This document shows, piece after piece, positions 1-5,884 of a stretch of 7,496 bases of DNA. Position 1 is the first letter of the stretch, and each line of letters begins with the position of its first letter. The stretch covers positions 1-7,496 of the forward strand of contig WRKS01000020.1 in assembly GCA_009778015.1 (NCBI GenBank). Direction: 5' to 3'. The translations under genes were made by a program, and so were the position numbers. The stretch comes from Candidatus Saccharimonadota bacterium. GTDB taxonomy: Bacteria > Patescibacteriota > Saccharimonadia > Saccharimonadales > Saccharimonadaceae. The notes under the pieces are model-generated. The model was not told where the DNA came from, searched no databases, and was given only the letters and a program-made list of their open reading frames with translations.

Positions 1-795
1 TTCGCCTTGCTAGGTGGTTATTACGGTGTAGCGCTTATTAGAGGCAAAAAGCAAAATACACCTTATCTCAAAGACCGTTTTGCTGGCATGGTTGGTGTGG
101 TCTTGGGTTTCTTATTCTTCTGGGTGCTCGGGGATGGTTGGGGCGCGACAGTCCTCCGGTCTGACAGAGGATACGGTGGCAGCATATCCATATCAAGCAT
201 CTTTTCTGAACCGTTGGTTGCGATACCGCAATTCATGGCAAACTTTGCGGGTAACATAAGCGATTATTTACCATATTTAATTTTGGCTGTCATCGGATGC
301 GCCTTACTAAAGAGATATAAACGGACAGAAGGCGCCGAGTTAGATCTGGCGGTTGTCGCACTCATATTCGCGGTTATCTATATAACCGGTCTTTCTTCTA
401 TGCCTAACATTATGAATAGGTTTTCGGTAATGGCTTTTATGTCATTGATGATACCTATCGCGCAGGGGTTACCTATTGTTTTCGCTAGAGGCAAGGTAGC
501 CGGAGCGCTACAATTAGGCGTGATGCTTTTGGTGATGGTCGGCATGACTGTTGATAATACCCTATTTTCGGCAAACAATTATAAAAAAACACGGGCCGCC
601 GTCATTGAGGTCAAAGAAAAGAATTGTATAGATGCAGCGATGGTAAAAGATGCCTCGTTGCCTACGCGGTCGCGCATATTTGGCTTTCGGCACAGCGAAA
701 CGGCTTTTACCCATTTAGTGTTAAATGGGCAGGGCAAATATTATAATCTAGACGGTAAAAGGATACCAATAAAGGACAACTGTCAACTAGATTAG
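1..795 (+). CDS. Polytopic membrane protein, C-terminal part (5' end outside window)
   Basis: The frame is open from the first base and ends in TAG at 793-795, so the N-terminus is missing; the TTG at 7 is not a credible start. The visible 264 residues contain about five or six hydrophobic helices (roughly residues 1-12, 29-48, 90-107, 117-137, 142-161 and 168-190), then a soluble tail of about 70 residues with many charges and two cysteines. This layout resembles integral-membrane enzymes of envelope polysaccharide assembly, such as polymerase or flippase types. I see no diagnostic motif, so that is only a guess. No terminator is obvious after it. The next gene, ending at 1014, converges on it. 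That it is a real gene is fairly certain; its function is unknown. Confidence 0.8.
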   Translation, partial: FALLGGYYGVALIRGKKQNTPYLKDRFAGMVGVVLGFLFFWVLGDGWGATVLRSDRGYGGSISISSIFSEPLVAIPQFMANFAGNISDYLPYLILAVIGCALLKRYKRTEGAELDLAVVALIFAVIYITGLSSMPNIMNRFSVMAFMSLMIPIAQGLPIVFARGKVAGALQLGVMLLVMVGMTVDNTLFSANNYKKTRAAVIEVKEKNCIDAAMVKDASLPTRSRIFGFRHSETAFTHLVLNGQGKYYNLDGKRIPIKDNCQLD

Positions 796-1013
796 CACTA
801 AACTCTCGCTACCCGTCTGTTATAGGTTACAGGATTATTCACATACGCGAGCAGCGCTGCCAAGACAACCTTGTTGCCGACAAGCTGTTAGCGGTAATGA
901 TCGCAGGCCAGGCGGGGTCCCACGCCACACTATGTGAGTATTAAATTATATGTGTGGGGTTAGCCTAAAGGTTTTTTAGTAGATTCTTTCATTCTATAGC
1001 GTTCGCCGAATGT
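796..1013. other. Non-coding gap between convergent genes
   Basis: These 218 bases separate two genes that converge. I find no convincing gene or RNA. Visible elements are a 10-bp palindrome GCAGCGCTGC at about 851-860, a small stem-loop CTTGT-TGCCG-ACAAG at about 869-883, one TTATTCACA match to the DnaA-box consensus at 835-843, and a T6 run at 972-977. The hairpin directly before the T run has only three pairs, so I do not call a terminator. 918-959 resembles the conserved 3' block of the two cassettes elsewhere in the window and is listed separately. Confidence 0.55.
918..959 (+). repeat. Possible decayed copy of the cassette 3' block
   Basis: Read on the + strand, this stretch aligns with the 44-bp block found at 2137-2180 and 7146-7189 (there on the - strand). 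It starts TCCCAC, has ACTAT, TAAAT and TATGTG in the same order, and ends in a G run. The matching frame reads SHATLCEY-stop, against SHRTILLGY-stop in the good copies. Roughly two thirds of positions agree with a few gaps. No module-like sequence precedes it, so it may be chance or a very old remnant in the opposite orientation. Confidence 0.3.
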
Positions 1014-2078
1014 TTACGTGGGATCGACCTGGCCTGTTCCAGGGGCCTCTAATGGCTTACTGACGAAATAAGCGTATAAGACTTCGCCCTTAGGCAGATA
1101 GAAACAGGCTACTTCTGGAGCTTCATAATAGATGATTGGCTCATTAAGGGTGTCAGCGAGCTTAATTATTTCTCTAGAGTCTTTGATTATTACGCGCTCT
1201 TTGTAAGAATTAGGGTTAATTGGTGTGGACGTTGTGATAATCGCATCATGATAGTTCCTCAATAGATGATCAATCTCGCGTCTATATAGTGGCTTACGGA
1301 GCCAGATTTTGCGGGCAAAGAAGGCGCCGACTACAAAGGCTACCATGGCGGCTAGGCCGCACATTGCTAGCCTTAACAAGAAAGCGTTGCGGCTCGTGGG
1401 AGCGCCGGCAAAGACTGTGGTTTGTGTTTCCTTGCCGCCGAGTCTAATTATAAAATGCGGCTCGCTGATTGGGACGATGACTGAGCGCACCGATTCGCTC
1501 TCTACATATTTGTCGCCGATTGCGACGACCGTAAAGTCTATCCTAATCTCGCCGGTAGTGGGGAAGTTAAGGCTAGCTTGGGTGGCGAGGTGTTTGGCGC
1601 GATAGTCGGCGAGACTCAAGGTAATAGATTCTTCGGTCTTAAATTCGCCGCTTGGCTCCTCTTGCTCAAAAGATATCAAGGTCTCTAGCAACTCGTCCAC
1701 GACGATATGGCCAGGCTCGGTGCTGGGGCCGTTATTGGTGACTCGCGCCACGAACGAAACGGTCGCCTCATAGGTATATGACACCGCCTCGGGCGATGAG
1801 AGCTCGCTAGTATAAAAGTTGTCTATTTCTACGCTCTCTACGATATCAAAGGCGTAGGCCCGGCCCATACCGAGGTAGGGGTCACTGATGATGCCGTTAT
1901 TGGGCTTGAGGTTGACGCGATATTCAACAACATTGTTTTCGGTCAGCCGGGCAGAGCTGCTGTCCGGCCGGTAGTTAGCTAGAGTGTAGAGCGCCGCGCC
2001 GCAGCAGCCTGCGACAATCAAAAAGCAACCGATAATCGGCGGGGTCAAAAACCTCCTGATAGATTGCATACCTCTCAT
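1014..2078 (-). CDS. DUF5305-like two-helix membrane protein
   Basis: This is a 354-residue protein. It has a short basic N-terminus, a membrane helix at about residues 11-34, an exported domain of about 190 residues rich in beta-type sequence, a second helix at about 232-256, and a cytoplasmic tail of about 100 residues. The YRVNLKPNNG segment just after helix 1 and the tail pattern of a regulatory-looking strand followed by ADTLNEPIIYYEAPE and a final YFYV-like end match my memory of the DUF5305 family. That family occurs in archaea and Gram-positive bacteria, often beside signal peptidases and secreted filament proteins. Its biochemical role is not known. An in-frame TGA lies two codons upstream of the ATG at 2078, so that ATG is the first possible start; an ATG nine bases further in is the only near alternative. 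The promoter sits directly against the start (see 2087-2115). Cassette A lies just upstream on the same strand. Confidence 0.75.
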   Translation of the reverse strand: MRGMQSIRRFLTPPIIGCFLIVAGCCGAALYTLANYRPDSSSARLTENNVVEYRVNLKPNNGIISDPYLGMGRAYAFDIVESVEIDNFYTSELSSPEAVSYTYEATVSFVARVTNNGPSTEPGHIVVDELLETLISFEQEEPSGEFKTEESITLSLADYRAKHLATQASLNFPTTGEIRIDFTVVAIGDKYVESESVRSVIVPISEPHFIIRLGGKETQTTVFAGAPTSRNAFLLRLAMCGLAAMVAFVVGAFFARKIWLRKPLYRREIDHLLRNYHDAIITTSTPINPNSYKERVIIKDSREIIKLADTLNEPIIYYEAPEVACFYLPKGEVLYAYFVSKPLEAPGTGQVDPT

Positions 2079-2086
2079 ATGACCTC

Positions 2087-2115
2087 ATAATACTACACAT
2101 AATAATCTCTTGCAA
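2087..2115 (-). promoter_or_regulatory. Promoter of the DUF5305-like gene, leaderless type
   Basis: On the - strand, TTGCAA (2115-2110) is followed by a 17-bp spacer and TATTAT (2092-2087). Transcription would begin about seven bases later, near 2080, while the ATG is at 2078. The mRNA would therefore have essentially no leader. A GAGG sits only four bases before the ATG and would be upstream of the predicted transcript start. Confidence 0.65.
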
Positions 2116-2136
2116 GCATAAGCGCTTCCTCCGCCT

Positions 2137-2180
2137 CCCCCACATACATTTAGTAGCCTAATAGTATGGTGCGGTGGGAG
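2137..2180 (-). repeat. 44-bp conserved 3' block, copy A
   Basis: It is identical, base for base, to 7146-7189. Read on the - strand it encodes SHRTILLGY, the TAA stop, and 13 further bases ending in a run of five G. Identity stops abruptly at both ends: 2136 differs from 7145 and 2181 differs from 7190. It forms the 3' boundary of cassette A. Confidence 0.95.
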
Positions 2181-2416
2181 TTTTGGGGACTGGCCGAGCC
2201 ATCAGCACGAATAAAGGCAAAGATACCGGAGCTGTTAGGATAGATTGCATAATCAGCACCACGCATAAACCAAGGGATGGTAGAGGAAATAGAGTGCACA
2301 AGGTCATTATTCCAACCACCACCAAAGTCAGCAAGCGAGATAATCTCTGAAATAGCAGTGCCGAAGAATAATGGGTTGTTAGCAAACTTACCATTATATA
2401 TCACGTTGCTGGCATT

Positions 2417-2429
2417 CACGCCGAGTTGG
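2417..2429. repeat. 13-bp cassette 5' boundary, copy A
   Basis: CACGCCGAGTTGG is identical to 7417-7429, exactly 5000 bases away. On the - strand it encodes the QLGV start of the module. It is the only sizeable perfect match at the 5' end of the otherwise diverged modules. Unlike copy B it has no mirrored partner next to it. Confidence 0.8.
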
Positions 2430-2465
2430 GTGAGGGTTAGCCATATTTTGAGTAAAAAGTCAATG

Positions 2466-2494
2466 TTGCAAAATGCTGCGCTAACGCTTATACT
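2466..2494 (+). promoter_or_regulatory. Promoter of the 2536-3372 gene
   Basis: TTGCAA (2466-2471), a 17-bp spacer and TATACT (2489-2494) predict a start near 2501 and a 35-nt leader. The leader carries GGAGG at 2523-2527, eight bases before the ATG. The promoter lies inside the 5' end of the opposite-strand cassette A frame. This again argues that the cassette frame does not begin there as an expressed gene. Confidence 0.7.
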
Positions 2495-2504
2495 TAGTAT
2501 AAGC
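2486..2504. promoter_or_regulatory. Inverted repeat over the -10 box (possible operator)
   Basis: GCTTATAC-TTA-GTATAAGC is a perfect inverted repeat with 8-bp arms and a 3-bp centre. It contains the whole -10 box of the promoter at 2466-2494 and extends past the predicted transcript start. That is the usual position for a repressor site. No regulator gene is visible nearby. It has no T run after it, so it is not a terminator. Confidence 0.5.
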
Positions 2505-2535
2505 ATAAAGGAGAGAGCATGCGGAGGTATCTATT

Positions 2536-3372
2536 ATGAGTTTGCCAGGTTCAAAGTTGAACGCTATGAAGTCGGGCGGGGCCAAACCGCCTGTGGTTGC
2601 CAAAGTAACGGCGTCAAATTCGCCGAAAATCACGGTTTTACGCACGCCATCTAGGGTGGTCGGGCCAGCGCCGAAGCCAGTTACCACCTTTGCTACGCCA
2701 ACTCCAGCGGCTATGATTACACCAACTGCTGCGGAGACCGCTAAGGCTAGTGGCTTTAAGCGGCCTAGTATCTCGCCGCGCCCTGTGGATAAACCCATGG
2801 GCACCCCTGTGGATAAGCCGGTGCGCAAGTCTGTGGAAAAGCCTGTGGATAACTCAGCAAAGCTCTCTGTTATATTAGAAAAACAATCCGAGAACACAAA
2901 ACCAATCAAAACTTACGCCATTGCCAAGCGCAAAGTGTGGGCGGGTCTCGCCTTTGCCGGTTTCGCCGTGGCGATTACCGGTTTCTTGGTTTACCTTAAC
3001 TTGCCGGATATTTCGGTTCGTGTCCGTGCCAGCGAGCTCGGTATCTCTACCAATTTGCCAGCCTTTAAGCCAGAGGGCTACAGGGTCCAAGGCATGGCCG
3101 AGGTAGAAAACGATATTTTGACTGTCCGCTATGCCTCGGGCGATGACTCGTATGTCTTTACCGCTCGCCGCTCCTCGCTTGACCCAATGCAAATGACCGA
3201 CTACGCTAACAGTGTCTTTAAAAATCCCGACAGCTTGTTTGGCAGCGGCCTAACCATCTACATAGAGGGTTCCGACGCGATTTGGGCCAACGGCGGCGTG
3301 CTTTATACCATCACTGGCAGCAATGCGCTGACCAATGAGCAGATTATCAAAATCGCGATTGCGACGGAATAA
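2536..3372 (+). CDS. Single-pass membrane protein with Pro-rich arm and exported DUF4367-like domain
   Basis: This is a 278-residue protein. Residues 1-130 are low-complexity, rich in Pro, Lys, Thr and Ala, with a tetrapeptide repeat of the PVDK type at about 83-106. A membrane helix follows at about 134-154, then an exported domain of about 120 residues. The exported part has NLPAFKPEGY near residue 173, a central LTVRYASGDDSY strand, W250 followed by a Tyr-containing strand, and a final helix. This resembles the DUF4367 or anti-sigma-like outer domain ('LP..LPeGY...g.vtl.Y'). The basic arm would be cytoplasmic. The ATG at 2536 has GGAGG eight bases upstream. The phosphorylase starts 11 nt after the stop, which suggests one transcript, but no functional link is obvious. 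The membership of the outer domain is a judgement from pattern only. Confidence 0.8.
   Translation: MSLPGSKLNAMKSGGAKPPVVAKVTASNSPKITVLRTPSRVVGPAPKPVTTFATPTPAAMITPTAAETAKASGFKRPSISPRPVDKPMGTPVDKPVRKSVEKPVDNSAKLSVILEKQSENTKPIKTYAIAKRKVWAGLAFAGFAVAITGFLVYLNLPDISVRVRASELGISTNLPAFKPEGYRVQGMAEVENDILTVRYASGDDSYVFTARRSSLDPMQMTDYANSVFKNPDSLFGSGLTIYIEGSDAIWANGGVLYTITGSNALTNEQIIKIAIATE
2784..2852 (+). repeat. Array of DnaA-box-like 9-mers inside a coding repeat
   Basis: TGTGGATAA, the complement of the classical DnaA box TTATCCACA, occurs at 2784-2792, 2808-2816 and 2844-2852, with TGTGGAAAA at 2832-2840. Spacings are 24, 24 and 12 bases because all sit in a 12-nt repeat encoding PVDK-type tetrapeptides (CCT GTG GAT AAR). 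Whether DnaA binds here or the match is a by-product of the peptide repeat cannot be told from sequence. No dnaA gene or clear AT-rich unwinding region is visible next to it. Confidence 0.6.
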
Positions 3373-3383
3373 AGCGGGCCAAA

Positions 3384-5153
3384 GTGACTCGGGCGGGCGA
3401 CACAAACAAGAACGAACTTAGTATCTCGGAGGGCGAGGCCGATTTGCGCTTGAGTGCCGAGCGGCCCTACACCTACTTTACGATGGAGCTCTACGACCAA
3501 AAGAATGGGATTCGCGGTGGTGGCGGACTCGGGGTCTTGGCGGCCGACACGCGCCGGGTCGCTGAGCAGCTAGATGTGCCATTTGTCTTGCTGACCCCGT
3601 TTTACCCGATTGAGACGCACCAAGTGCATGCTGATGGCGCGAGCGATCAGGCGGCCAATTTTGAGTTAGAGAATGTAGCGCTGAAGGTGCACCCGGCAAC
3701 TAACGGTTTTGAGCATTTGGGCGACACACAGATTGCGACCCGCTTTGACCAGCAAATCAAGATAGAAATTTGGCAAAAAGTGATGGGCTCTACGCGGCTC
3801 TTGACCATTTATGACCCGAATTTTCGCGAGCTCTACGCCGACGAAGGGAGCAGCAATCACCGCCTTTATCAAGAGGTGGCGTTGGGTTTTGCCGGGATGA
3901 AGGCGCTGAAGATGGCGGGGCTGAAATCCAATGTGATTCAACTTAACGAAACCGCCTGCTTTTTTGCGGCTCTGGCGCGCTTGGATGATTTGGTGTCCAG
4001 CGGCATGCATATTTTTGAGGCGCTGAAATACGTTCGCGATCATACCTTATACACTAATCATACCTTGGTGCAGGCCGCCGAGGCGAGCTTTAGCCGCGCC
4101 CAATTTGCCGAGTTTGTGTTGCCAAACCTCAAGAGCAAGTCGGTGGCGCGCTGGACGATGGCGCAATTCCCGGATTCGTCCGATCATGTCAAATACGCCG
4201 ACGCCGGGCAGCTGACTTCTAATGTCAACGCGCCGCTTAGGTTGTCTGACATCACGCTAGAACTGGCCGGGCAGAAGTCAGGGGTCAGCAAACTGCACGC
4301 TCGGGTCGCCAACTACCACGATTTGGACGGCAACCGGATTCATTTTGACGCCGTGACCAATGGCATAGATGTCGTGGCCTGGACTATGCCGTCAACTTTG
4401 CAATTGTTTCATGAGCTAAACCTGCTAACCAAATATAATTTGCCGACCCACGACTACCTAGAGAATCTGCCAGGTCTGACTAGCGAGAGAATCTGGGCTC
4501 AAAAAAAGGAAGGCCGCGCGATGCTCTTAAAGGCTCTCGCCGACCGGGGTATTAATATCCCAGAGGATGGTATTATCTTTAACTTTAAGCGGCGTTTTGT
4601 GGATTACAAGCGTCCATGGCTGGCTTTTACCGACCCGGCACGCTTAAAAAAGATTTTGCTGGAGGCCAACGCCTATTATATTTTGGCGGGTCGCGTTCAT
4701 ACAGGCGACGATAATATGATGGCGCATTTGCAGCGGATTATAGAGGTTGTAGAGGCCGACGAGGAGCTAAAAAAGCGTGTCTTTTATCTTGCCGACTACG
4801 ACGAAAAGACCGCTTATGCCCTAAGTTGCGGTGCCGACGCGGCGATTAATAATCCGATTGTCGGGTTGGAGGCTTGCGGCACTAGCTGGGAAAAAGACAT
4901 CATGAACTTGCAGATTTTGATTTCTACCGAGGATGGCGGTGTTGCCGACATTACTCCGGCCGCCTACATGAAAATCACGGGCGAAACCGAGGCCGAGGAG
5001 GTAGAAAGTCTGTATCACCACATGGAGCACGCTTGCCAAATGTTGCGCGGCGATGAGCTGGCCGGGTTCTTGCAAGGGCAGATTGCGGCGTATTTGCCGA
5101 CGATTTCCGGCGCGCGGATGTTGCGGGATTACTTGCGATTGCTGTCTAGATAA
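3384..5153 (+). CDS. glgP: Alpha-glucan (glycogen/maltodextrin) phosphorylase, GT35 family, divergent
   Basis: Predicted to split alpha-1,4-glucan with phosphate to give glucose 1-phosphate, using pyridoxal phosphate, in the cytoplasm. Family landmarks lie in the right order over 589 residues: YFTMEL (31-36), GGGGLGVLAAD (45-55), QLNET (186-190), YTNHT (223-227, including the substrate-site His), SKLH (302-305), TNGIDV (325-330), RRFVDYKR (403-410, matching the phosphate-site Arg and Lys), AGRVHTGD (435-442) and EACGTSWEK (496-504), where K504 aligns with the lysine that binds the cofactor. The length fits the short bacterial form rather than the roughly 800-residue muscle or plant type. The conserved His of the N-D/E-x-H motif is Ala191 here, and AGK is AGR. 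GTG 3384 gives the longest frame but has no clear ribosome binding site; TTG 3444, with GGAGGG ten bases upstream, is a good alternative. It follows the preceding gene by 11 nt. Confidence 0.85.
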   Translation: MTRAGDTNKNELSISEGEADLRLSAERPYTYFTMELYDQKNGIRGGGGLGVLAADTRRVAEQLDVPFVLLTPFYPIETHQVHADGASDQAANFELENVALKVHPATNGFEHLGDTQIATRFDQQIKIEIWQKVMGSTRLLTIYDPNFRELYADEGSSNHRLYQEVALGFAGMKALKMAGLKSNVIQLNETACFFAALARLDDLVSSGMHIFEALKYVRDHTLYTNHTLVQAAEASFSRAQFAEFVLPNLKSKSVARWTMAQFPDSSDHVKYADAGQLTSNVNAPLRLSDITLELAGQKSGVSKLHARVANYHDLDGNRIHFDAVTNGIDVVAWTMPSTLQLFHELNLLTKYNLPTHDYLENLPGLTSERIWAQKKEGRAMLLKALADRGINIPEDGIIFNFKRRFVDYKRPWLAFTDPARLKKILLEANAYYILAGRVHTGDDNMMAHLQRIIEVVEADEELKKRVFYLADYDEKTAYALSCGADAAINNPIVGLEACGTSWEKDIMNLQILISTEDGGVADITPAAYMKITGETEAEEVESLYHHMEHACQMLRGDELAGFLQGQIAAYLPTISGARMLRDYLRLLSR

Positions 5154-5498
5154 TTACAAGGTGTTTTCCGGGCTTTCGGCCTCTAGGATTTCGCCGATGG
5201 CGCTGATTTGGCCGAGCGAGACGGCTGATGCGTTGTCGCGTTCGTAATCGCCGGAGAGATAGGTGGCAAACAGCGCTTTGAGTTCGCGCACACAGCGGTT
5301 GCGGGTGCGGTCTAAGGGGCTTCGCGCACGGCGGGGCTGGTGGAGTGTTGCCATGACGGTTGGCGTGCGTAGTTCGGTCAGCTTGTTGAAGTGGTCAATC
5401 TCGCTGAGTAACGCGGAGCAGTCTTCGGTATGGCTAACACTTGTGGCGCTGTGAGAATCGCGTCGTTTAACCACAAGCGTTTTAACATATTTTCCCAT
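5154..5498 (-). CDS. Unknown 114-residue soluble protein
   Basis: I do not recognise this family. The protein has a basic first third (KRR near residue 12), a middle rich in Arg (PRRARSPLDRTRNRC), a predicted helix around RELKALFATYLSG, and an acidic C-terminus. There is no membrane helix or signal peptide. Support for it being real comes from an extended -10 promoter placed just before the ATG and from the exact abutment of its stop with the phosphorylase stop. There is no ribosome binding site; the transcript would start about five bases before the ATG. It diverges from the small gene at 5611 and shares an overlapping promoter region with it. Confidence 0.6.
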   Translation of the reverse strand: MGKYVKTLVVKRRDSHSATSVSHTEDCSALLSEIDHFNKLTELRTPTVMATLHQPRRARSPLDRTRNRCVRELKALFATYLSGDYERDNASAVSLGQISAIGEILEAESPENTL

Positions 5499-5509
5499 GA
5501 TTTACAATA

Positions 5510-5537
5510 ATTATATCATATCTTATGTCTAACACAA
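5510..5537 (-). promoter_or_regulatory. Promoter of the 5154-5498 gene, near-leaderless
   Basis: On the - strand, TTGTGT (5537-5532), a 16-bp spacer and TGATATAAT (extended -10, TATAAT at 5515-5510) predict a start near 5503. The ATG is at 5498, leaving a leader of about five bases. Its -35 overlaps the -35 region of the + strand promoter at 5549-5557. Confidence 0.65.
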
Positions 5538-5548
5538 ATAGCCTGATA

Positions 5549-5557
5549 TGGTATAAT
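5549..5557 (+). promoter_or_regulatory. Extended -10 promoter of the small gene
   Basis: TGGTATAAT is a perfect extended -10 element. The -35 position (about 5529-5534, CTAACA) is poor, which extended -10 promoters tolerate. Transcription would begin near 5564, right at the base of the hairpin at 5566-5590. Confidence 0.7.
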
Positions 5558-5565
5558 GTGGGCAG

Positions 5566-5590
5566 AAGAACCGAAAAGTTCGGTGTTCTT
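5566..5590 (+). promoter_or_regulatory. Hairpin at the very 5' end of the small-gene mRNA
   Basis: AAGAA-CCGAA, loop AAG, TTCGG, a 2-nt bulge, then TTCTT gives two 5-bp stems stacked around one bulge. It begins within about two bases of the predicted transcript start and ends eight bases before the GGAGG. Such 5'-terminal stems are known to protect mRNAs from decay. There is no U run, so it is not a terminator. Stabilisation is my preferred reading. Confidence 0.55.
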
Positions 5591-5610
5591 AGAACCATAA
5601 GGAGGTGCGA

Positions 5611-5814
5611 GTGTTGACAGTTGAATTTCGTGATGACGAGAAAGGGGGCGTGGTCTGGATTGTCTGGGAGTCTCTGAACGCAGGGAAGTTTCAGGTTAAA
5701 CATCATGGTGTATTTGAAGGCGATTTAGAGGCGTGCAAGAAATGGTGCGACGGAATCAACTGGGACAAATACAACAAGGCAGACCAAGGCAGGCAGCAGT
5801 CTCAAAGCCAATAA
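5611..5814 (+). CDS. Small soluble protein of unknown function, 67 residues
   Basis: I do not recognise this protein. Starts at GTG 5611 and TTG 5614 both sit 5-8 bases after AAGGAGG (5599-5605). The in-frame GTG at 5605 overlaps that site and is not usable. The sequence has an N-terminal beta-type pattern (TVEFRD...VVWIVWESL), a second strand ([10 protein letters not shown]), an amphipathic segment with [10 protein letters not shown] containing two cysteines four residues apart, and a polar Gln- and Ser-rich tail. The two-strand-plus-helix outline is compatible with a compact fold. The unit has an extended -10 promoter, a 5' hairpin, a strong ribosome binding site and a strong terminator, which together suggest high expression. 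Confidence 0.7.
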   Translation: MLTVEFRDDEKGGVVWIVWESLNAGKFQVKHHGVFEGDLEACKKWCDGINWDKYNKADQGRQQSQSQ

Positions 5815-5829
5815 TACGAACGCCGCCAA

Positions 5830-5869
5830 GAGGCGACCCCACATTAAGCAGGGTCGCCTCATTCTTTTT
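5830..5869 (+). terminator. Rho-independent terminator of the small gene
   Basis: A perfect 10-bp stem, GAGGCGACCC (5830-5839) and GGGTCGCCTC (5851-5860), with an 11-nt loop, is followed by ATTCTTTTT. It lies 15 bases after the stop at 5814. The - strand side has no T run, so it does not serve rpsJ in the same way. Confidence 0.9.
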
Positions 5870-5884
5870 GCAGATTTTATGTGA

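Larger units (their letters stand above)
2150..2506 (-). pseudogene. Cassette A: 5'-truncated C-terminal module of an exported protein
   Basis: The open frame runs 118 codons, but only about 95 residues (from TQLGV, near 2432, to the stop) match the second module at 7159-7432. Shared landmarks in order are QLGV, ANN, FFG, a GG-W-N motif, PW, GIFAF and SHRTILLGY. The PW...RG...GIFAF...HRTILLGY layout resembles the C-lectin-like or formylglycine-enzyme-like C-termini of large secreted or phage-type proteins; that is an impression, not an assignment. The only ATG (2506) has no ribosome binding site and lies inside the promoter palindrome of the opposite-strand gene, so expression as drawn is unlikely. 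I read it as a gene fragment or silent cassette. A genuine short gene is possible but less likely. Confidence 0.65.

Noticed and set aside
835..843. Replication origin near the TTATTCACA match
   Set aside because: It is a single isolated box with no AT-rich element and no replication gene nearby.
961..977. Rho-independent terminator at the T6 run
   Set aside because: The only hairpin directly before it has three base pairs; the longer stem further up is separated and has a 21-nt loop.
1309..1605. 98-residue frame on the plus strand
   Set aside because: It lies wholly inside the DUF5305-like gene on the other strand and has no start signals; the opposite protein has coherent membrane topology.
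2481..2909. 142-residue frame on the minus strand
   Set aside because: It is the mirror of the Pro-rich repeat region of the 2536 gene and has no promoter or ribosome binding site.
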